From: Gemmatimonadetes bacterium 2013_60CM_65_52
Lineage (GTDB): Bacteria; Gemmatimonadota; Gemmatimonadetes; Gemmatimonadales; Gemmatimonadaceae
DNA length: 64,000 nt
Direction of reading: 5' to 3'
Assembly (NCBI GenBank): GCA_002215645.1
Contig: NGFI01000005.1
Span: 860,678 to 924,677, forward strand
Position numbers and translations under genes: made by a program. The notes under the pieces are model-generated. The model was not told the origin of the DNA and did not search any database. It saw nothing but the letters and a program-made list of their open reading frames with translations. Numbering within the stretch: position 1 is the stretch's first letter; every line of letters begins with the position of its first letter. Positions 1 through 10,338 of the stretch are shown one piece after another.

Positions 1-404
1 TCGATGAGGCGCCGGAGCAGCGCCTTTTCCTTCACGATCTTTGCGTGGTACTCGACGTTGGCGGCGGTGGGCACGGCGTCCACGAGGAAGCCGATGTAGT
101 CCTTGCCGCCCGCTCCCTCGAGATCGCCGCGCCGCTGCAGCTCGTCCGAGAGCGTCAACGGGTCGATGACGCTGCCGCGCTCGGTGATCCCCACCATGGC
201 GCGGAACAGGCGCCGGTGACGCTCGGCATAGAACATCGAGTCGTCAACGACCTCCACGGCGCGCATCACCGCATCCTGATCCATCAGCATGGCGGCGAGC
301 ACGGCTTGCTCGGCGTCCTCCGAGTAGGGAGGACGCCGGTCGCGGTAGGGATCACGCCCCGGGGGCGACGGCGCTATCGAGTATTCGGCGGGCGAGCTGG
401 ACAT
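1..404 (-). CDS. dnaB: replicative DNA helicase DnaB, N-terminal part (truncated by window edge)
   Basis: Only the first 134 or so residues lie in the window. The visible part contains the DnaB N-terminal signature: a PPYSEDAEQAVLAAML segment near residue 28, then a helical region with DELQRRG and YHAKIVKEKALLRRLI. This domain mediates hexamer formation and primase contact; the RecA-like ATPase domain lies beyond position 1. The ATG at 402-404 is the only good start in this frame and overlaps the end of the uracil-DNA glycosylase gene by about 50 nt, with GGGAAG directly before it. It is the last visible gene of a long minus-strand housekeeping run. Confidence 0.88.
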   Translation of the reverse strand, partial: MSSSPAEYSIAPSPPGRDPYRDRRPPYSEDAEQAVLAAMLMDQDAVMRAVEVVDDSMFYAERHRRLFRAMVGITERGSVIDPLTLSDELQRRGDLEGAGGKDYIGFLVDAVPTAANVEYHAKIVKEKALLRRLI

Positions 405-1260
405 CTTCCCACGCGGGACGTTTCCAGGAGGGGTTCCGCAGCAGCGCCGCGGGATGATAGGTCACGACGAGCGGAACACCGTAATAGCGATGTACCTGCC
501 CGCGCAACCGGCCAATTGTAAGCTTCGTCTCGAGCAGCGTTTGAGCGGCGAACGTGCCAAGGGCCAGAATGACCTTCGGCTTCACCAGCTCGATCTGACG
601 CACCAGGTATGGCGAGCAAGCGGTCACTTCGTCCGGAAGCGGGTTCCGGTTTCCCGGCGGACGGTGCTTCAGCACGTTCGCGATGAAGACGTCCTCCCGC
701 TTCAGGTGAATGGCCTCGAGAATCTTTGTGAGGAGCTGTCCCGCCTGACCCACGAACGGGACACCCTGCGCGTCCTCGCTGGCACCAGGCGCCTCGCCCA
801 CGCACATGAAATCCGCATTCGGATTCCCGGTGCCCGGCACCGGATTCGTCGCAGTCGCATACAGCTGACATTTCGTGCACGTCGCCACGGCGCGCGCGAT
901 CACCTCGAGCGTGTCGAGCTTCGCGACGGAGTCATCGAATGGCACGCGTGCCGATGCACCGACCACCAGTCCCTGAGGCGCGGCGATGGGCACTACGGTC
1001 TCCGGCGGGCTCGTGACATTTGCAACATTCTCCGAAACAGCCGGCGTGCCCAGCGATGGCCGAGCCGGCGGGGCTCCGCCGGCGGCGCGTATTGCCGAGC
1101 GCCAGTCCGCTGACGGTTCGGCTTCTCGCGAGGACGACGTCATGGCCGCTCCGAGAATCCGCATGGCCTCCTCGACCGACAGTGTGTCGAGCACGAGCTC
1201 GGTTTCACCGAGCTCTTTTCGCTGCTCGAGATATCGTCGCAGGGCTTCCCTACCGTCCAT
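352..1260 (-). CDS. uracil-DNA glycosylase, family 4-like (Fe-S type)
   Basis: Excises uracil from DNA in base-excision repair. The 302-residue protein has a poorly conserved N-terminal 120 residues, then the glycosylase domain: CTKC at 128-131, motif GEAPG at 155-159, PFVGQAG at 168-174, [10 protein letters not shown] at 198-207, C215, and the C-terminal YHPAALLR. Family-4 enzymes bind a 4Fe-4S cluster through four cysteines. Here C128, C131 and C215 are present, but the third ligand position (normally KCRPP) is H199. The spacing of 16 residues to C215 matches the family, so this is a true substitution and not a misalignment. The gene overlaps coaBC upstream by 11 nt. Confidence 0.9.
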   Translation of the reverse strand: MDGREALRRYLEQRKELGETELVLDTLSVEEAMRILGAAMTSSSREAEPSADWRSAIRAAGGAPPARPSLGTPAVSENVANVTSPPETVVPIAAPQGLVVGASARVPFDDSVAKLDTLEVIARAVATCTKCQLYATATNPVPGTGNPNADFMCVGEAPGASEDAQGVPFVGQAGQLLTKILEAIHLKREDVFIANVLKHRPPGNRNPLPDEVTACSPYLVRQIELVKPKVILALGTFAAQTLLETKLTIGRLRGQVHRYYGVPLVVTYHPAALLRNPSWKRPAWEDVQLARRILDSAVAPGA

Positions 1261-2473
1261 CGAGCAGCTCCGCCACGCGATCGAGGATGAGATCTGCCAC
1301 GGCCCTCTTGGAGAGCAAGGGCAACTCGTCGGGTGACGCGGAGCCCCTCCGCAGAATCGTCACGCGGTTCGTCTCGGCGCCGAATCCGGCGTCCGGCTCG
1401 CGGGCCGAGTTCAGCACCACCATGTCGACGTCCTTGGTCTCCAGCTTCCGCCGTGCGTTGGCCAGCTCGTCGTCGGTCTCGAGCGCAAAGCCGACGATGA
1501 CGCTACCGGCCCGCCGCGCGCTCTTCGTGGACAGTAAAATGTCCGGCGTCTCCACCAGCTGCACGTTACGACTCGCGCCGGTCTTCTTCATCTTTCTTTC
1601 CGCCGGCTCGGCAGCGCGGTAGTCAGAGGGAGCAGCGCACATCACCAGCACGTCCGCGGCCGCGATGTGCCTCTCCACCGCGTCGCGCATTTCCTGCGTG
1701 GTTTCGACATGCTCTTGATCGACACCGACGGGCACCGCGACGGCGAGCGGACCCGCGACGAGCGTGACGTCCGCTCCGCGACGCCAGGCGGATGCCGCAA
1801 GTGCGACACCCATCTTGCCCGTACTGCGATTCGAGAGGAAACGAACGGGATCGATCGATTCGCGCGTTGGACCGGCCGTGACGAGTACGCGGCGTCCCGC
1901 GAGCCGGCGATCGGTCTCGAGCAGGCGGCCGACGTAGGCAAAGATCGTCTCGGGCTCGGGCATGCGTCCCGGACCCGCTCCCTCGCCGGCCGCGAGCATG
2001 CCGGCATCGGGTTGCAGCACCGTGTAACCCAGCGAGCGAAGATGCGTCACATTGTGCTGCGTTTGCGCGTGGGACCACATGCGGTCATTCATCGCAGGCA
2101 CCATCAACACCGGCGCCTCGGCGGCGAGCAGACAGGCCGTGAGAAGGTCATTCGCCTGGCCAGTGGCCGCGCGCGCCATCAAGTCGGCGGTCGCAGGAGC
2201 GATGACAATCGCATCTGCTGCGCGCGCGAGCTTCACATGATCGAGCGCGCGTCCGGCGTCGAACAGGCCGGTATGCACCTCACGGCCCGTCAGCGCCTCG
2301 AAGGTCACGGCACCGACGAACTCGAGCGCCGACCGCGTCATCACGACGTCGACGTCCGCGCCGGCCTTCGTGAGCAGGCGTGCAAGCCACGCGGACTTGT
2401 AGCTCGCGATGCCGCCCGAGATGCCCAGCAGCACCCGGCGGCCAGCATAGGGGCGAACGGCGCTGTTGCTCAC
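1250..2473 (-). CDS. coaBC: bifunctional phosphopantothenoylcysteine decarboxylase / phosphopantothenate-cysteine ligase
   Basis: Catalyses two steps of coenzyme A synthesis: ligation of cysteine to 4'-phosphopantothenate and FMN-dependent decarboxylation. The 407-residue length is normal. CoaC half: GISGGIASYK (17-26), probable catalytic H79, APATAD (92-97) and PAMNDRMW (126-133). CoaB half: TAGPTRESIDPVRFLSNRSTGKMG and the MKKTG segment. The CoaC substrate-recognition loop normally carries a cysteine in a form like ACGDxGPGRM; here it reads AAGEGAGPGRM (161-171) with no cysteine. The gene is followed by the glycosylase with overlap and preceded by rpoZ, a common neighbourhood (gmk-rpoZ-coaBC). 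Confidence 0.95.
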   Translation of the reverse strand: MSNSAVRPYAGRRVLLGISGGIASYKSAWLARLLTKAGADVDVVMTRSALEFVGAVTFEALTGREVHTGLFDAGRALDHVKLARAADAIVIAPATADLMARAATGQANDLLTACLLAAEAPVLMVPAMNDRMWSHAQTQHNVTHLRSLGYTVLQPDAGMLAAGEGAGPGRMPEPETIFAYVGRLLETDRRLAGRRVLVTAGPTRESIDPVRFLSNRSTGKMGVALAASAWRRGADVTLVAGPLAVAVPVGVDQEHVETTQEMRDAVERHIAAADVLVMCAAPSDYRAAEPAERKMKKTGASRNVQLVETPDILLSTKSARRAGSVIVGFALETDDELANARRKLETKDVDMVVLNSAREPDAGFGAETNRVTILRRGSASPDELPLLSKRAVADLILDRVAELLDGR

Positions 2474-2517
2474 TGGGTGATGGATGAGCCGGGCGTGGCG
2501 CGCCCGGCCTTCTGGCG

Positions 2518-2727
2518 TTACTCGGAGGTACGGCGACGCGGAATGACGCGATAGTCGATGTCGCCGCGCGACAGCTCCTCGAGCGCGCGCGTGGTCAGCT
2601 TCTTGTCGCGTCCGGCGGACCCGCCGGGGAACTCGTTGAGTGCACGGGCATACTTGGCCGCGACGAGGACGCCGAGATACTTGTTGGCGGCGTGATTGGC
2701 GATTTCGCCGGGTGTGAAGACTCGCAT
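2518..2727 (-). CDS. rpoZ: DNA-directed RNA polymerase omega subunit
   Basis: Small RNA polymerase assembly subunit of 69 residues. The omega signature is visible as LVAAKYARALNE followed by KKLTTRALEELSRGDIDYRVI, matching the usual AAKRARQ...KPL..ALEEI..G.I pattern. It lies between gmk (9 nt gap) and coaBC, the standard gmk-rpoZ-coaBC arrangement, which supports the call despite the short length. The start is the ATG at 2725-2727. Confidence 0.9.
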   Translation of the reverse strand: MRVFTPGEIANHAANKYLGVLVAAKYARALNEFPGGSAGRDKKLTTRALEELSRGDIDYRVIPRRRTSE

Positions 2728-2736
2728 GTCTATGAT

Positions 2737-3378
2737 TCAGGGTGTGTGGTTTTCGATCTCACGTTCCAACTGCGCGATCAGCTCCGCCACCTGCTGACGC
2801 AGGTTCTTGACTCGTTCGCGACTGACGATCTCCGCGTCGATGATGGCATTCACGCTCGCCACCGCCCGCTCGAGATCGTCATTGACGACGACGTATTCGT
2901 ATTCCCCCACCTGTTGCAGCTCCTGGAGCGCCGACTGGAGCCGCGCGGCGAGCTGCGACGGCGTTTCGGTCTTGCGTGACCGAAGTCGCTCGAGCAGAAC
3001 GTCCGCCGAGGGGGGAAGAATGAAGATAGTCACCGATTCGGGAAAGGCGCGCATGAATTGCGAGGCGCCCTGGACGTCGATGTCCATCACGACGTGGCGC
3101 CCCGACGCCAGGACGCGCTCCACCTCGCTGCGGAGGGTGCCGTAGAGGTTCCCATGCACCATCGCCGACTCGGCGAATGCTCCCCGTTCCCGCTGCGCGA
3201 TGAACGCCGGCCGCGTCATGAAGTAGTAGTCGCGCCCTTCCACCTCGCCTTCGCGAGGGGGCCGTGTGGTGCACGAAACCGAGTACCCGATGTCCGACCG
3301 GCGCGCGAGCAAGGTCTTGGCAATGGTCGTCTTGCCACCACCGCTCGGCGCGCTGAGGATGACGGGAAACGCGTTCAC
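2737..3378 (-). CDS. gmk: guanylate kinase
   Basis: Phosphorylates GMP to GDP with ATP. The 213-residue protein starts with the P-loop APSGGGKTT at about residues 9-17, followed by SVSCTTRPPREGEVEGRDYYF, which binds GMP, and VMDIDVQGA. The reading frame stays open far upstream, but the GTG at 3376-3378 is preferred: it places the P-loop right at the N terminus as usual and gives a GTGA overlap with the yicC stop codon. It is co-transcribed with yicC and rpoZ. Confidence 0.95.
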   Translation of the reverse strand: MNAFPVILSAPSGGGKTTIAKTLLARRSDIGYSVSCTTRPPREGEVEGRDYYFMTRPAFIAQRERGAFAESAMVHGNLYGTLRSEVERVLASGRHVVMDIDVQGASQFMRAFPESVTIFILPPSADVLLERLRSRKTETPSQLAARLQSALQELQQVGEYEYVVVNDDLERAVASVNAIIDAEIVSRERVKNLRQQVAELIAQLEREIENHTP

Positions 3379-4259
3379 TCGAGGTTCTCGACTTGTTCGC
3401 GCATGCGCTCGAGCTCTTCCTTGACGAGCAGCACCTCGCGCACGATTGCCGCGTCGTTGCCCTTGCTGCCCGTCGTGTTGGCCTCGCGAAGCATCTCCTG
3501 GAGCAGGAAGCCAAGCCGCTTGCCGACACCGTCCGGCTGCGGCGACGCGAGCGCGCCCCGGAAAGCATCGATGTGCGCGTGAAATCGGGAGAGCTCTTCC
3601 TTCACGTCCAGCCGGTCGGCGAGGAGCGCGATTTCCTGGGCGAGACGGGACTCGTCGACGGATACGCCCTCCGACAGCTCGCGCACCGCGGTCCGCAGGC
3701 GGTCGCGCTGCTCGATGACACGGGATGGTGCGCGTTCGGCAATGCGGTCCAGGGCGACCTCGATGATCGCGAGGCGCTCGACGAGAAACGCCACGAGACG
3801 CGTGCCCTCGGCTGCCCGCATCTGGAGCAGTGCTTCCACCGCCTTGTCCACCACCGCAATGACCTGAGGAAGAGCCTCCGCCGTAAGCTCTTCGCGCGCG
3901 TTGGACACCATGAGGTCGGGCAGACGGAGCATCGTCGCCAGATCGAGGGACTGGCCGAGCTCGTACTTGGCTTCGAGCGCCCGTAACTGGGTCACATACG
4001 CCGCGAAGCGCGCCTCGTCGAGCGGCAGGGCGCCGTTTGATTCGACGTCGCGCTCGAACCGGGCAAACAGCGTGACGTGGCCGCGGGAAACACCTCGCCG
4101 CATGGCCTCGCGCACGTCGCCCTCCCACCGCGCAAGCACGCCCGGGAGCTTGATGGACGGACTGAAAAACCGGTGGTTGACGGAGCGAACCTCGACGCTC
4201 ACGCGACCACTGCCGACCTCGCCTTCCGCGGCGCCAAAACCAGTCATGCTCCGTATCAT
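3375..4259 (-). CDS. yicC: YicC/YloC family endoribonuclease
   Basis: A 294-residue member of the YicC family, implicated in RNA turnover in enterics and Bacillus. It opens with the diagnostic MIRSMTGFG and continues with VEVRSVNHRF and KLPG; the C-terminal half carries GKRLGFLLQEMLREANTTGSK (residues about 248-268), typical of the DUF1732 domain. It overlaps gmk by a GTGA junction, the conserved yicC-gmk pairing. The function is assigned from family knowledge only. Confidence 0.92.
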   Translation of the reverse strand: MIRSMTGFGAAEGEVGSGRVSVEVRSVNHRFFSPSIKLPGVLARWEGDVREAMRRGVSRGHVTLFARFERDVESNGALPLDEARFAAYVTQLRALEAKYELGQSLDLATMLRLPDLMVSNAREELTAEALPQVIAVVDKAVEALLQMRAAEGTRLVAFLVERLAIIEVALDRIAERAPSRVIEQRDRLRTAVRELSEGVSVDESRLAQEIALLADRLDVKEELSRFHAHIDAFRGALASPQPDGVGKRLGFLLQEMLREANTTGSKGNDAAIVREVLLVKEELERMREQVENLE

Positions 4260-4296
4260 ATCAAGCCGCGTAAGTTATGACGCTGCAACGATATTG

Positions 4297-6378
4297 TCAA
4301 TTCCAGAAATCCCATCTCACGCCGTAGAACTGCGTCTGGCGCGGAAGGTTGTAACCGGGAATCTGCGCGTATCGCTCCTGAAGCAGGTTCCGGAACTGGT
4401 AGGAGACGACCGCCGTCTGCACGCGGATTTCCAGCTTGAGCGTGATGAGCCGATATCCGGGCGCGGTGCGAACGGTATCGGAGGAGATCGGAAACCGCGA
4501 CGCCGACCGGTACTCGTGGGCCAGCGAAGCGAGCAGCCCGAAGTTCCCTCGGGGAAAGCGGTCGAGCAGGTTCGTCTGGATATACAGCTCGCCCCGCGTT
4601 TGATACCGTGGGCGATAGAAGCCGAGCGAGTCGTTCCACGCCAAAGCCCACGCGTCGACGTTCACCGCCTTCCAGAGACGCCCGCGCGCGGCGAGCGTGC
4701 GCGCCGTGGCCTCGCCCTCGGTGACGACCGCCTTGCGCGCCGCATACCGTGAGTCGATTTCCGCCGGTGGAAGCAACGTGGTTGGACCGCGCTTCAGAAC
4801 GCCGCCGGCCAACCACAGGTCCCGCAGCCGGACACCAACCTCCACGCGCAGATTGCTCCTCGCCGGCAAGCTGTACCGCGTCACCTCGGCCGTGTCCCGT
4901 GCGAGAATGGCGTTCTGCCCCGTCGGAACGAACTGTCCACTCTCATCGAGCACCACACCGGATCGCGGCTCCGTGAAGAGTCGATCGAAGTCTCCCGCGG
5001 ACGTACGGGACGCCGAAGCCACAACAGCGACTCGATCCAGCGGTGCTGCTCGAACCGTCGCCTCCGCCCGCCCAGGGCTCAGGTACGTCGACCCCTCCGC
5101 GAAGAGCGCGCCGGAAAGTCGCCCCATCTGTGCGGCGGCTCGCGCAGACATGGCGTGCGAGGTCCGGTGGCCACCAGCGCGAATCCGCTCGGTCGCGGAG
5201 ACCTGCGCTGTGCGAGTCGCAACGCCTCCGGTGAACACGTACTGACTCTCGTATTCCGAGGAGTCGGACAACGCCACCAGAGAATCCGACGATGCCGCTG
5301 GCGTCAGCAAGACGCTCGTGGACTTTCGCAGACGTCCGTGATACGAATGCGACGACGCGATGGCTTGAAACCATTTGCCCAGCTCCGGGTCGCCGTTTGC
5401 GAGGCGCAAGTACGCAGTGGTGCGGTCCGCCGCCAGCTGAGGCACCGTGTCGCGCGTTTCGAACGAATCGCCCGTGCCGACCCAGGGCGCGCGATTGGTG
5501 CTGGTCCGAAACGCGGTCGCGTCCGCATTCCACGGCCCGCGAGTGAGTCCAAGGCGTCCCATCAAGCTGAGGCCATCCGACGACGCAAGGCGCGAATCCG
5601 GCTGCGTGTTGAACTGTTCTGCCGAAAACTGCATCGTTTCGCCGTGCTCATATCGGCGGCCGAAGAACGCGCGATAGAGATTGGAGCTCTGATCGCCCGT
5701 GAAGATGTCGGCTCGCGTAAAGGGCACCGTACGGTCCACACGCCAGCTTCGCGCGTGAACGCGGACTTCGTCGGAACCCCGCTCGATGCGGACTTCCTCG
5801 AGCGTCTGGAGCGGCAGATCGTTGATGGGCGCCACTCCGCGCGCGCGGCGATCCATCGGGTCGAGCTCCACACCGTCGAGGAAGATCCGCACGCGGCGAA
5901 AGTCTCCCGCTGACGCGATCAGCGCGGGCGCGGCGAGAAAGCCCGTCGTGTATTCGGTGAGTCCGGGCACGCGAGCCAGCATGTCGCTCAACGTGAGAGC
6001 TCCCGTCGCAAACAACGACGCACGGTCATAGATGCGCTGCGGACCGATGTCGATGATCACCGGTAGCTCCGCTCTCGACCATGGCGCTTTGATCGTGTCC
6101 GCCTTCACGACCGGCAGCGGAACGATGCCCTTGATGATCGAGTCATTGCGGATCATCGAGTCTGCGCGCGGCGGCGTCGGAACCTTGATGGTATCCGGGC
6201 CGGCGGGAATCGAGATCCGTTTTCCGCCGGCCGTGTCAACGCGCGTCTTGGCCGTGTCGCGCCGCGCCAGCGTGTCGCGCTTCACCGGAACCTGCGCCCG
6301 CGCCGCGTCAGGCAAAACGGCCCCGGCAATCGCGCCGAGGCCGAGGACAAGAAGCAGGCGTGCGCGGCGCAGGGTCAC
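4297..6378 (-). CDS. TonB-dependent receptor plug-domain outer-membrane protein
   Basis: Secreted protein of 693 residues with an N-terminal signal peptide (RRARLLLVLGLGAIAG...ARAQ). A threonine/proline-rich stretch of about 80 residues follows, then a plug-like domain (ASLFATGALTLSDMLARVPGL...RVRIFLDGVELDP...IERG) and a long beta-rich region ending in an aromatic residue set (FYGVRWDFWN), as in outer-membrane barrels. The GTG at 6376-6378 is chosen because it begins the signal peptide and forms a GTGA overlap with the pepA stop; an open frame extends further upstream. The ligand is unknown. It is small for a TonB-dependent receptor, and no TonB or ExbBD gene is nearby. Confidence 0.75.
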   Translation of the reverse strand: MTLRRARLLLVLGLGAIAGAVLPDAARAQVPVKRDTLARRDTAKTRVDTAGGKRISIPAGPDTIKVPTPPRADSMIRNDSIIKGIVPLPVVKADTIKAPWSRAELPVIIDIGPQRIYDRASLFATGALTLSDMLARVPGLTEYTTGFLAAPALIASAGDFRRVRIFLDGVELDPMDRRARGVAPINDLPLQTLEEVRIERGSDEVRVHARSWRVDRTVPFTRADIFTGDQSSNLYRAFFGRRYEHGETMQFSAEQFNTQPDSRLASSDGLSLMGRLGLTRGPWNADATAFRTSTNRAPWVGTGDSFETRDTVPQLAADRTTAYLRLANGDPELGKWFQAIASSHSYHGRLRKSTSVLLTPAASSDSLVALSDSSEYESQYVFTGGVATRTAQVSATERIRAGGHRTSHAMSARAAAQMGRLSGALFAEGSTYLSPGRAEATVRAAPLDRVAVVASASRTSAGDFDRLFTEPRSGVVLDESGQFVPTGQNAILARDTAEVTRYSLPARSNLRVEVGVRLRDLWLAGGVLKRGPTTLLPPAEIDSRYAARKAVVTEGEATARTLAARGRLWKAVNVDAWALAWNDSLGFYRPRYQTRGELYIQTNLLDRFPRGNFGLLASLAHEYRSASRFPISSDTVRTAPGYRLITLKLEIRVQTAVVSYQFRNLLQERYAQIPGYNLPRQTQFYGVRWDFWN

Positions 6379-7853
6379 CCCGCTCGTCCTCGAACGAACT
6401 CGACGAACGTTCCGACCGGTACCCCGGTGGGTCCACGTCCGACCGTACCGATGTCCGACTCGGTGTATGCGGTGCCTGCAATGTCGAGGTGCGCCCACGG
6501 GTAGTCGCCCGCGAATTCCGCGAGAAAGAGTGCCGCGCTGATCGTGCCGGCCGGGCGTCCTCCCGAGTTGCGGATGTCCGCGACGTCGGACTTGATGAGC
6601 TCCTTGTAGTCATCCCACATGGGAAGCTCCCACCCCGGTTCCCCCGATCTTGTTCCCGCGCTGAGCACTTCCTTTACGAGATCGGCATTGTTTCCGAGGA
6701 CACCGGTCGCTGTGTGGCCGAGCGCGATGACGCACGCGCCGGTAAGTGTCGCCGCGTCCACTACGGCCGCCGGCTTGTAGCGCGCCGCATAGGAGAGCAC
6801 GTCGGCGAGCACCAATCGCCCTTCGGCGTCGGTATTGATGATCTCGATGTATTTGCCCGACATGCTGCGGACCACGTCGCCCGGTTTCACCGCCGTGCCG
6901 GAGGGCATGTTCGTGGTGGAGCCGATGAGTCCCACGACGTTGACGGGGATCTTCAGGCGCGCGATCGCTTCGACCGCACCGAGCACGCCGGCGGCGCCGC
7001 ACATGTCGAACTTCATCCACTCCATGCCCTGCGCCGGCTTGATGGAAATCCCGCCGGAATCGAAGCAGAGGCCCTTCCCCACGAGCGCGACGGGTGCGTC
7101 GCCCTTCTTGCCGCCGTTGTACTCGAGGACGATGAGCTTCGGATCCTGCGGCGTGCCCTGCGCGACGCAGAGCAAGCTGCCCATGCCCAGCTTTTCCATC
7201 TCGTTGCGTCCCAGCACCGTGACGCCGAGTCCATGACGCTTCCCGATGTCGCGCGCCGTGTCGGCGAGGTATTCCGGCGTGCAGAGATTTCCCGGCATCA
7301 TCGAAAGACGCCGCGCAAGCGCATGACCCTCGGCAATCGCACTTCCTGATCCAACGCCGCGCTCGAGCGCCGCGGCGTCCGCGGCGAGAATCCGCGCGCT
7401 GGTGAGCGGAGCGCGACGCTCCTCTTCCGGCGGCGGCGACTTCGTCTCCGTGAACTCCCATGCGCCCGCCGCGAGCCCGACCGCCAAAGCTTCGACTTCG
7501 CCCGCCGTCACAGCCCCCGCGTACATCGCCAGCGAGCCCGTGCCCATTCGCGCAGCCTGTCGCGCCGCTATGGCGCCGGCTCGTCTGAGTGCGGCGACAC
7601 GGTCCGACGGAGTGCCGATGCCAAGCAACAGCACACGCGCGGGACCGCTCGTGCCGCCCACAATGTGCAGGGTTTCGTCGCGCCCGCCGCGGAAGTCGCG
7701 GCGACCGACGCTCCGTGCGATGGCGCCGCCGAGCCCTGCATCCACGAGCGAGACCGACTCGTCGACGCCACCGCCACTCGGCAGCGCGATGACGAGAAGC
7801 GGTGTGTCGAGCGCGCCAAGGTCAGCGGGCCCGGCGGAAAGCGAGAGGGTCAT
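6375..7853 (-). CDS. pepA: leucyl aminopeptidase (M17 family)
   Basis: Cytosolic di-metal aminopeptidase of 492 residues, normal for M17. The C-terminal catalytic domain shows VGKGLCFDSGGISIKP (metal and substrate binding), KFDMCGAAGVLG, and the family signature NTDAEGRLVLADVL, followed by DAATLTGACVIALG. The N-terminal third is the divergent regulatory domain. It overlaps the downstream outer-membrane gene by GTGA and lies 29 nt below icd. Confidence 0.95.
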   Translation of the reverse strand: MTLSLSAGPADLGALDTPLLVIALPSGGGVDESVSLVDAGLGGAIARSVGRRDFRGGRDETLHIVGGTSGPARVLLLGIGTPSDRVAALRRAGAIAARQAARMGTGSLAMYAGAVTAGEVEALAVGLAAGAWEFTETKSPPPEEERRAPLTSARILAADAAALERGVGSGSAIAEGHALARRLSMMPGNLCTPEYLADTARDIGKRHGLGVTVLGRNEMEKLGMGSLLCVAQGTPQDPKLIVLEYNGGKKGDAPVALVGKGLCFDSGGISIKPAQGMEWMKFDMCGAAGVLGAVEAIARLKIPVNVVGLIGSTTNMPSGTAVKPGDVVRSMSGKYIEIINTDAEGRLVLADVLSYAARYKPAAVVDAATLTGACVIALGHTATGVLGNNADLVKEVLSAGTRSGEPGWELPMWDDYKELIKSDVADIRNSGGRPAGTISAALFLAEFAGDYPWAHLDIAGTAYTESDIGTVGRGPTGVPVGTFVEFVRGRAG

Positions 7854-7882
7854 GAGTCCCTAAGAATGAGGTCGAGCGCGTG

Positions 7883-9130
<1,248 letters not shown>

Positions 9131-9254
9131 GCCTGAACCGTGCTCTCCTGAAGGTTAGTCCGTAGCCGGAGAAAGGTACGCGGCACCGGGAGTCACAGCA
9201 ACCGTGGCCTTGTACGCGCGTAAAGCACCGCCAGCTTTGAGCACCCTCTCCGGT

Positions 9255-10142
9255 TTACGGAACCGGGCGGAATCTCCCGAGATTCGTCACGAATCCGGCG
9301 TACAGGCCTCGCGGCGGCGAGCCGATCACCGGAATGATGACGCCAAGGTCGAGCTCGAGCTCCGGACGCATCACGAAGGTCGGTCCGGTCAGGACAGCGA
9401 CGATTGGCGGAGCGCCCGCCGGACCTCCCGTGCCCGGAAACCCATAGGTTTCGAGCTGCCAGCCGAGCCCACCGCCCAAGGGAATGCCTGCGGCGACTGT
9501 CCACAGTGTGGCTGTCCGCGGGGCTTGCGAGCCATCGCCGCTACGACGGGTCACGCCCGCATTGAGATCGACGCTGACTGGTCCCATCGTCCGGCTATTG
9601 ATCAGGAGCAGACTGACGTCGGTGGTTCCCGTGCCCCGCACTCCCCCCGAGGCGAATTTGATCTGTGGCAACACGGCGATGTTCTGAAAGAGCGGATCGC
9701 CCTCCGCAAGCCGCCATTTCAGTCCGACGGCAACGTCGCCGAGCCCCGCAGGCGTATCCGTGCCACCGAGGACTGGAAGCTGGACCGAGAGCTGGAGGCG
9801 ACGCGCGAGCCCGAGCTTGAGCAATGTCGGCACGCTTCCAAGCGTGGTGCCATCGGAGCTTCGGTCGCGCTCGAAGCCGGATTCCACCTCGACATAGCCC
9901 GGTGCGACCGTCCCGGCGTGCGTCGCGACGCTCGGCCGCTCAGGCTGGACGGTCCGCGGCTGAACGCTTCCCCCGCCTGCACCTATGGTGTCGATCTGGG
10001 TGGACTTGCTGACGTCTACCCACTCGCCTGCCACCGCGTCGACAGGCGCATCGTTCCGCGCGAGCGATGCGCAGGCCGCGAGGAGGAGGGACAGCGCGGG
10101 CGCAAGACACCGTCGCGTCCTCCGCAAGTCGCTGTGCAACAC
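9255..10142 (-). CDS. putative outer-membrane beta-barrel/transporter-like lipoprotein
   Basis: About 295 residues if read from the GTG at 10140-10142. A lipoprotein signal (LAPALSLLLAAC) lies near residue 25. The mature part has many short amphipathic strands (LQLSVQLPVLGG, AVGLKWRLAEG, LPQIKFASGG, SVDLNAGVT) and ends in FVTNLGRFRPVP, resembling the transporter/phenol-degradation MetA-like barrel family. The function is unknown. The start is uncertain: the frame is open further upstream, no good ribosome-binding site is visible, and the chosen GTG lies exactly at the 3' end of a tRNA-Leu fragment (10142-10192), as though recombination there had given the gene its present 5' end. Confidence 0.55.
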   Translation of the reverse strand: MLHSDLRRTRRCLAPALSLLLAACASLARNDAPVDAVAGEWVDVSKSTQIDTIGAGGGSVQPRTVQPERPSVATHAGTVAPGYVEVESGFERDRSSDGTTLGSVPTLLKLGLARRLQLSVQLPVLGGTDTPAGLGDVAVGLKWRLAEGDPLFQNIAVLPQIKFASGGVRGTGTTDVSLLLINSRTMGPVSVDLNAGVTRRSGDGSQAPRTATLWTVAAGIPLGGGLGWQLETYGFPGTGGPAGAPPIVAVLTGPTFVMRPELELDLGVIIPVIGSPPRGLYAGFVTNLGRFRPVP

Positions 10143-10192
10143 GCGGGACGGGACTCGAACTCGTAAGGCCAATGGCCGCTGCGGATTTTGAG
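10142..10192 (-). pseudogene. tRNA-Leu 3' half fragment (possible attachment-site remnant)
   Basis: On the minus strand this 51-nt stretch reads as the anticodon loop CTCAAAA, a variable arm, T-arm and acceptor 3' strand of a tRNA-Leu(CAA). It shares a 21-nt identical block and most other bases with the intact tRNA at 13348-13430, in the same orientation. The 5' half is missing: the bases before the anticodon loop cannot form the anticodon stem, and no matching 5' acceptor strand is present. One T-stem pair is also mismatched. It is therefore not a functional tRNA. Confidence 0.7.
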
Positions 10193-10338
10193 GGCGAACC
10201 GGGCGTCCCGACCCGAGCAAATATGGGCGCCAATGACGCGCAATTCCAGCAGCCGCTCGATCAGTCCGCGGCGGCGAAAGCCCGATGCAAGGCTCGCCGC
10301 GGTGTATTTCATGCACCGCGCAGACGAGAGGACCTGAC

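Noticed and set aside
3379-4128. Longer gmk with a 250-residue N-terminal extension
   Set aside because: The extension lies within yicC on the same strand and is Arg/Ala-rich with no conserved residues; the GTGA junction gives the normal guanylate kinase.
10142-10230. Complete second tRNA-Leu gene
   Set aside because: The bases before the anticodon loop do not form an anticodon stem or D-arm, and no 5' acceptor strand pairs with the 3' end; only the 3' half exists.
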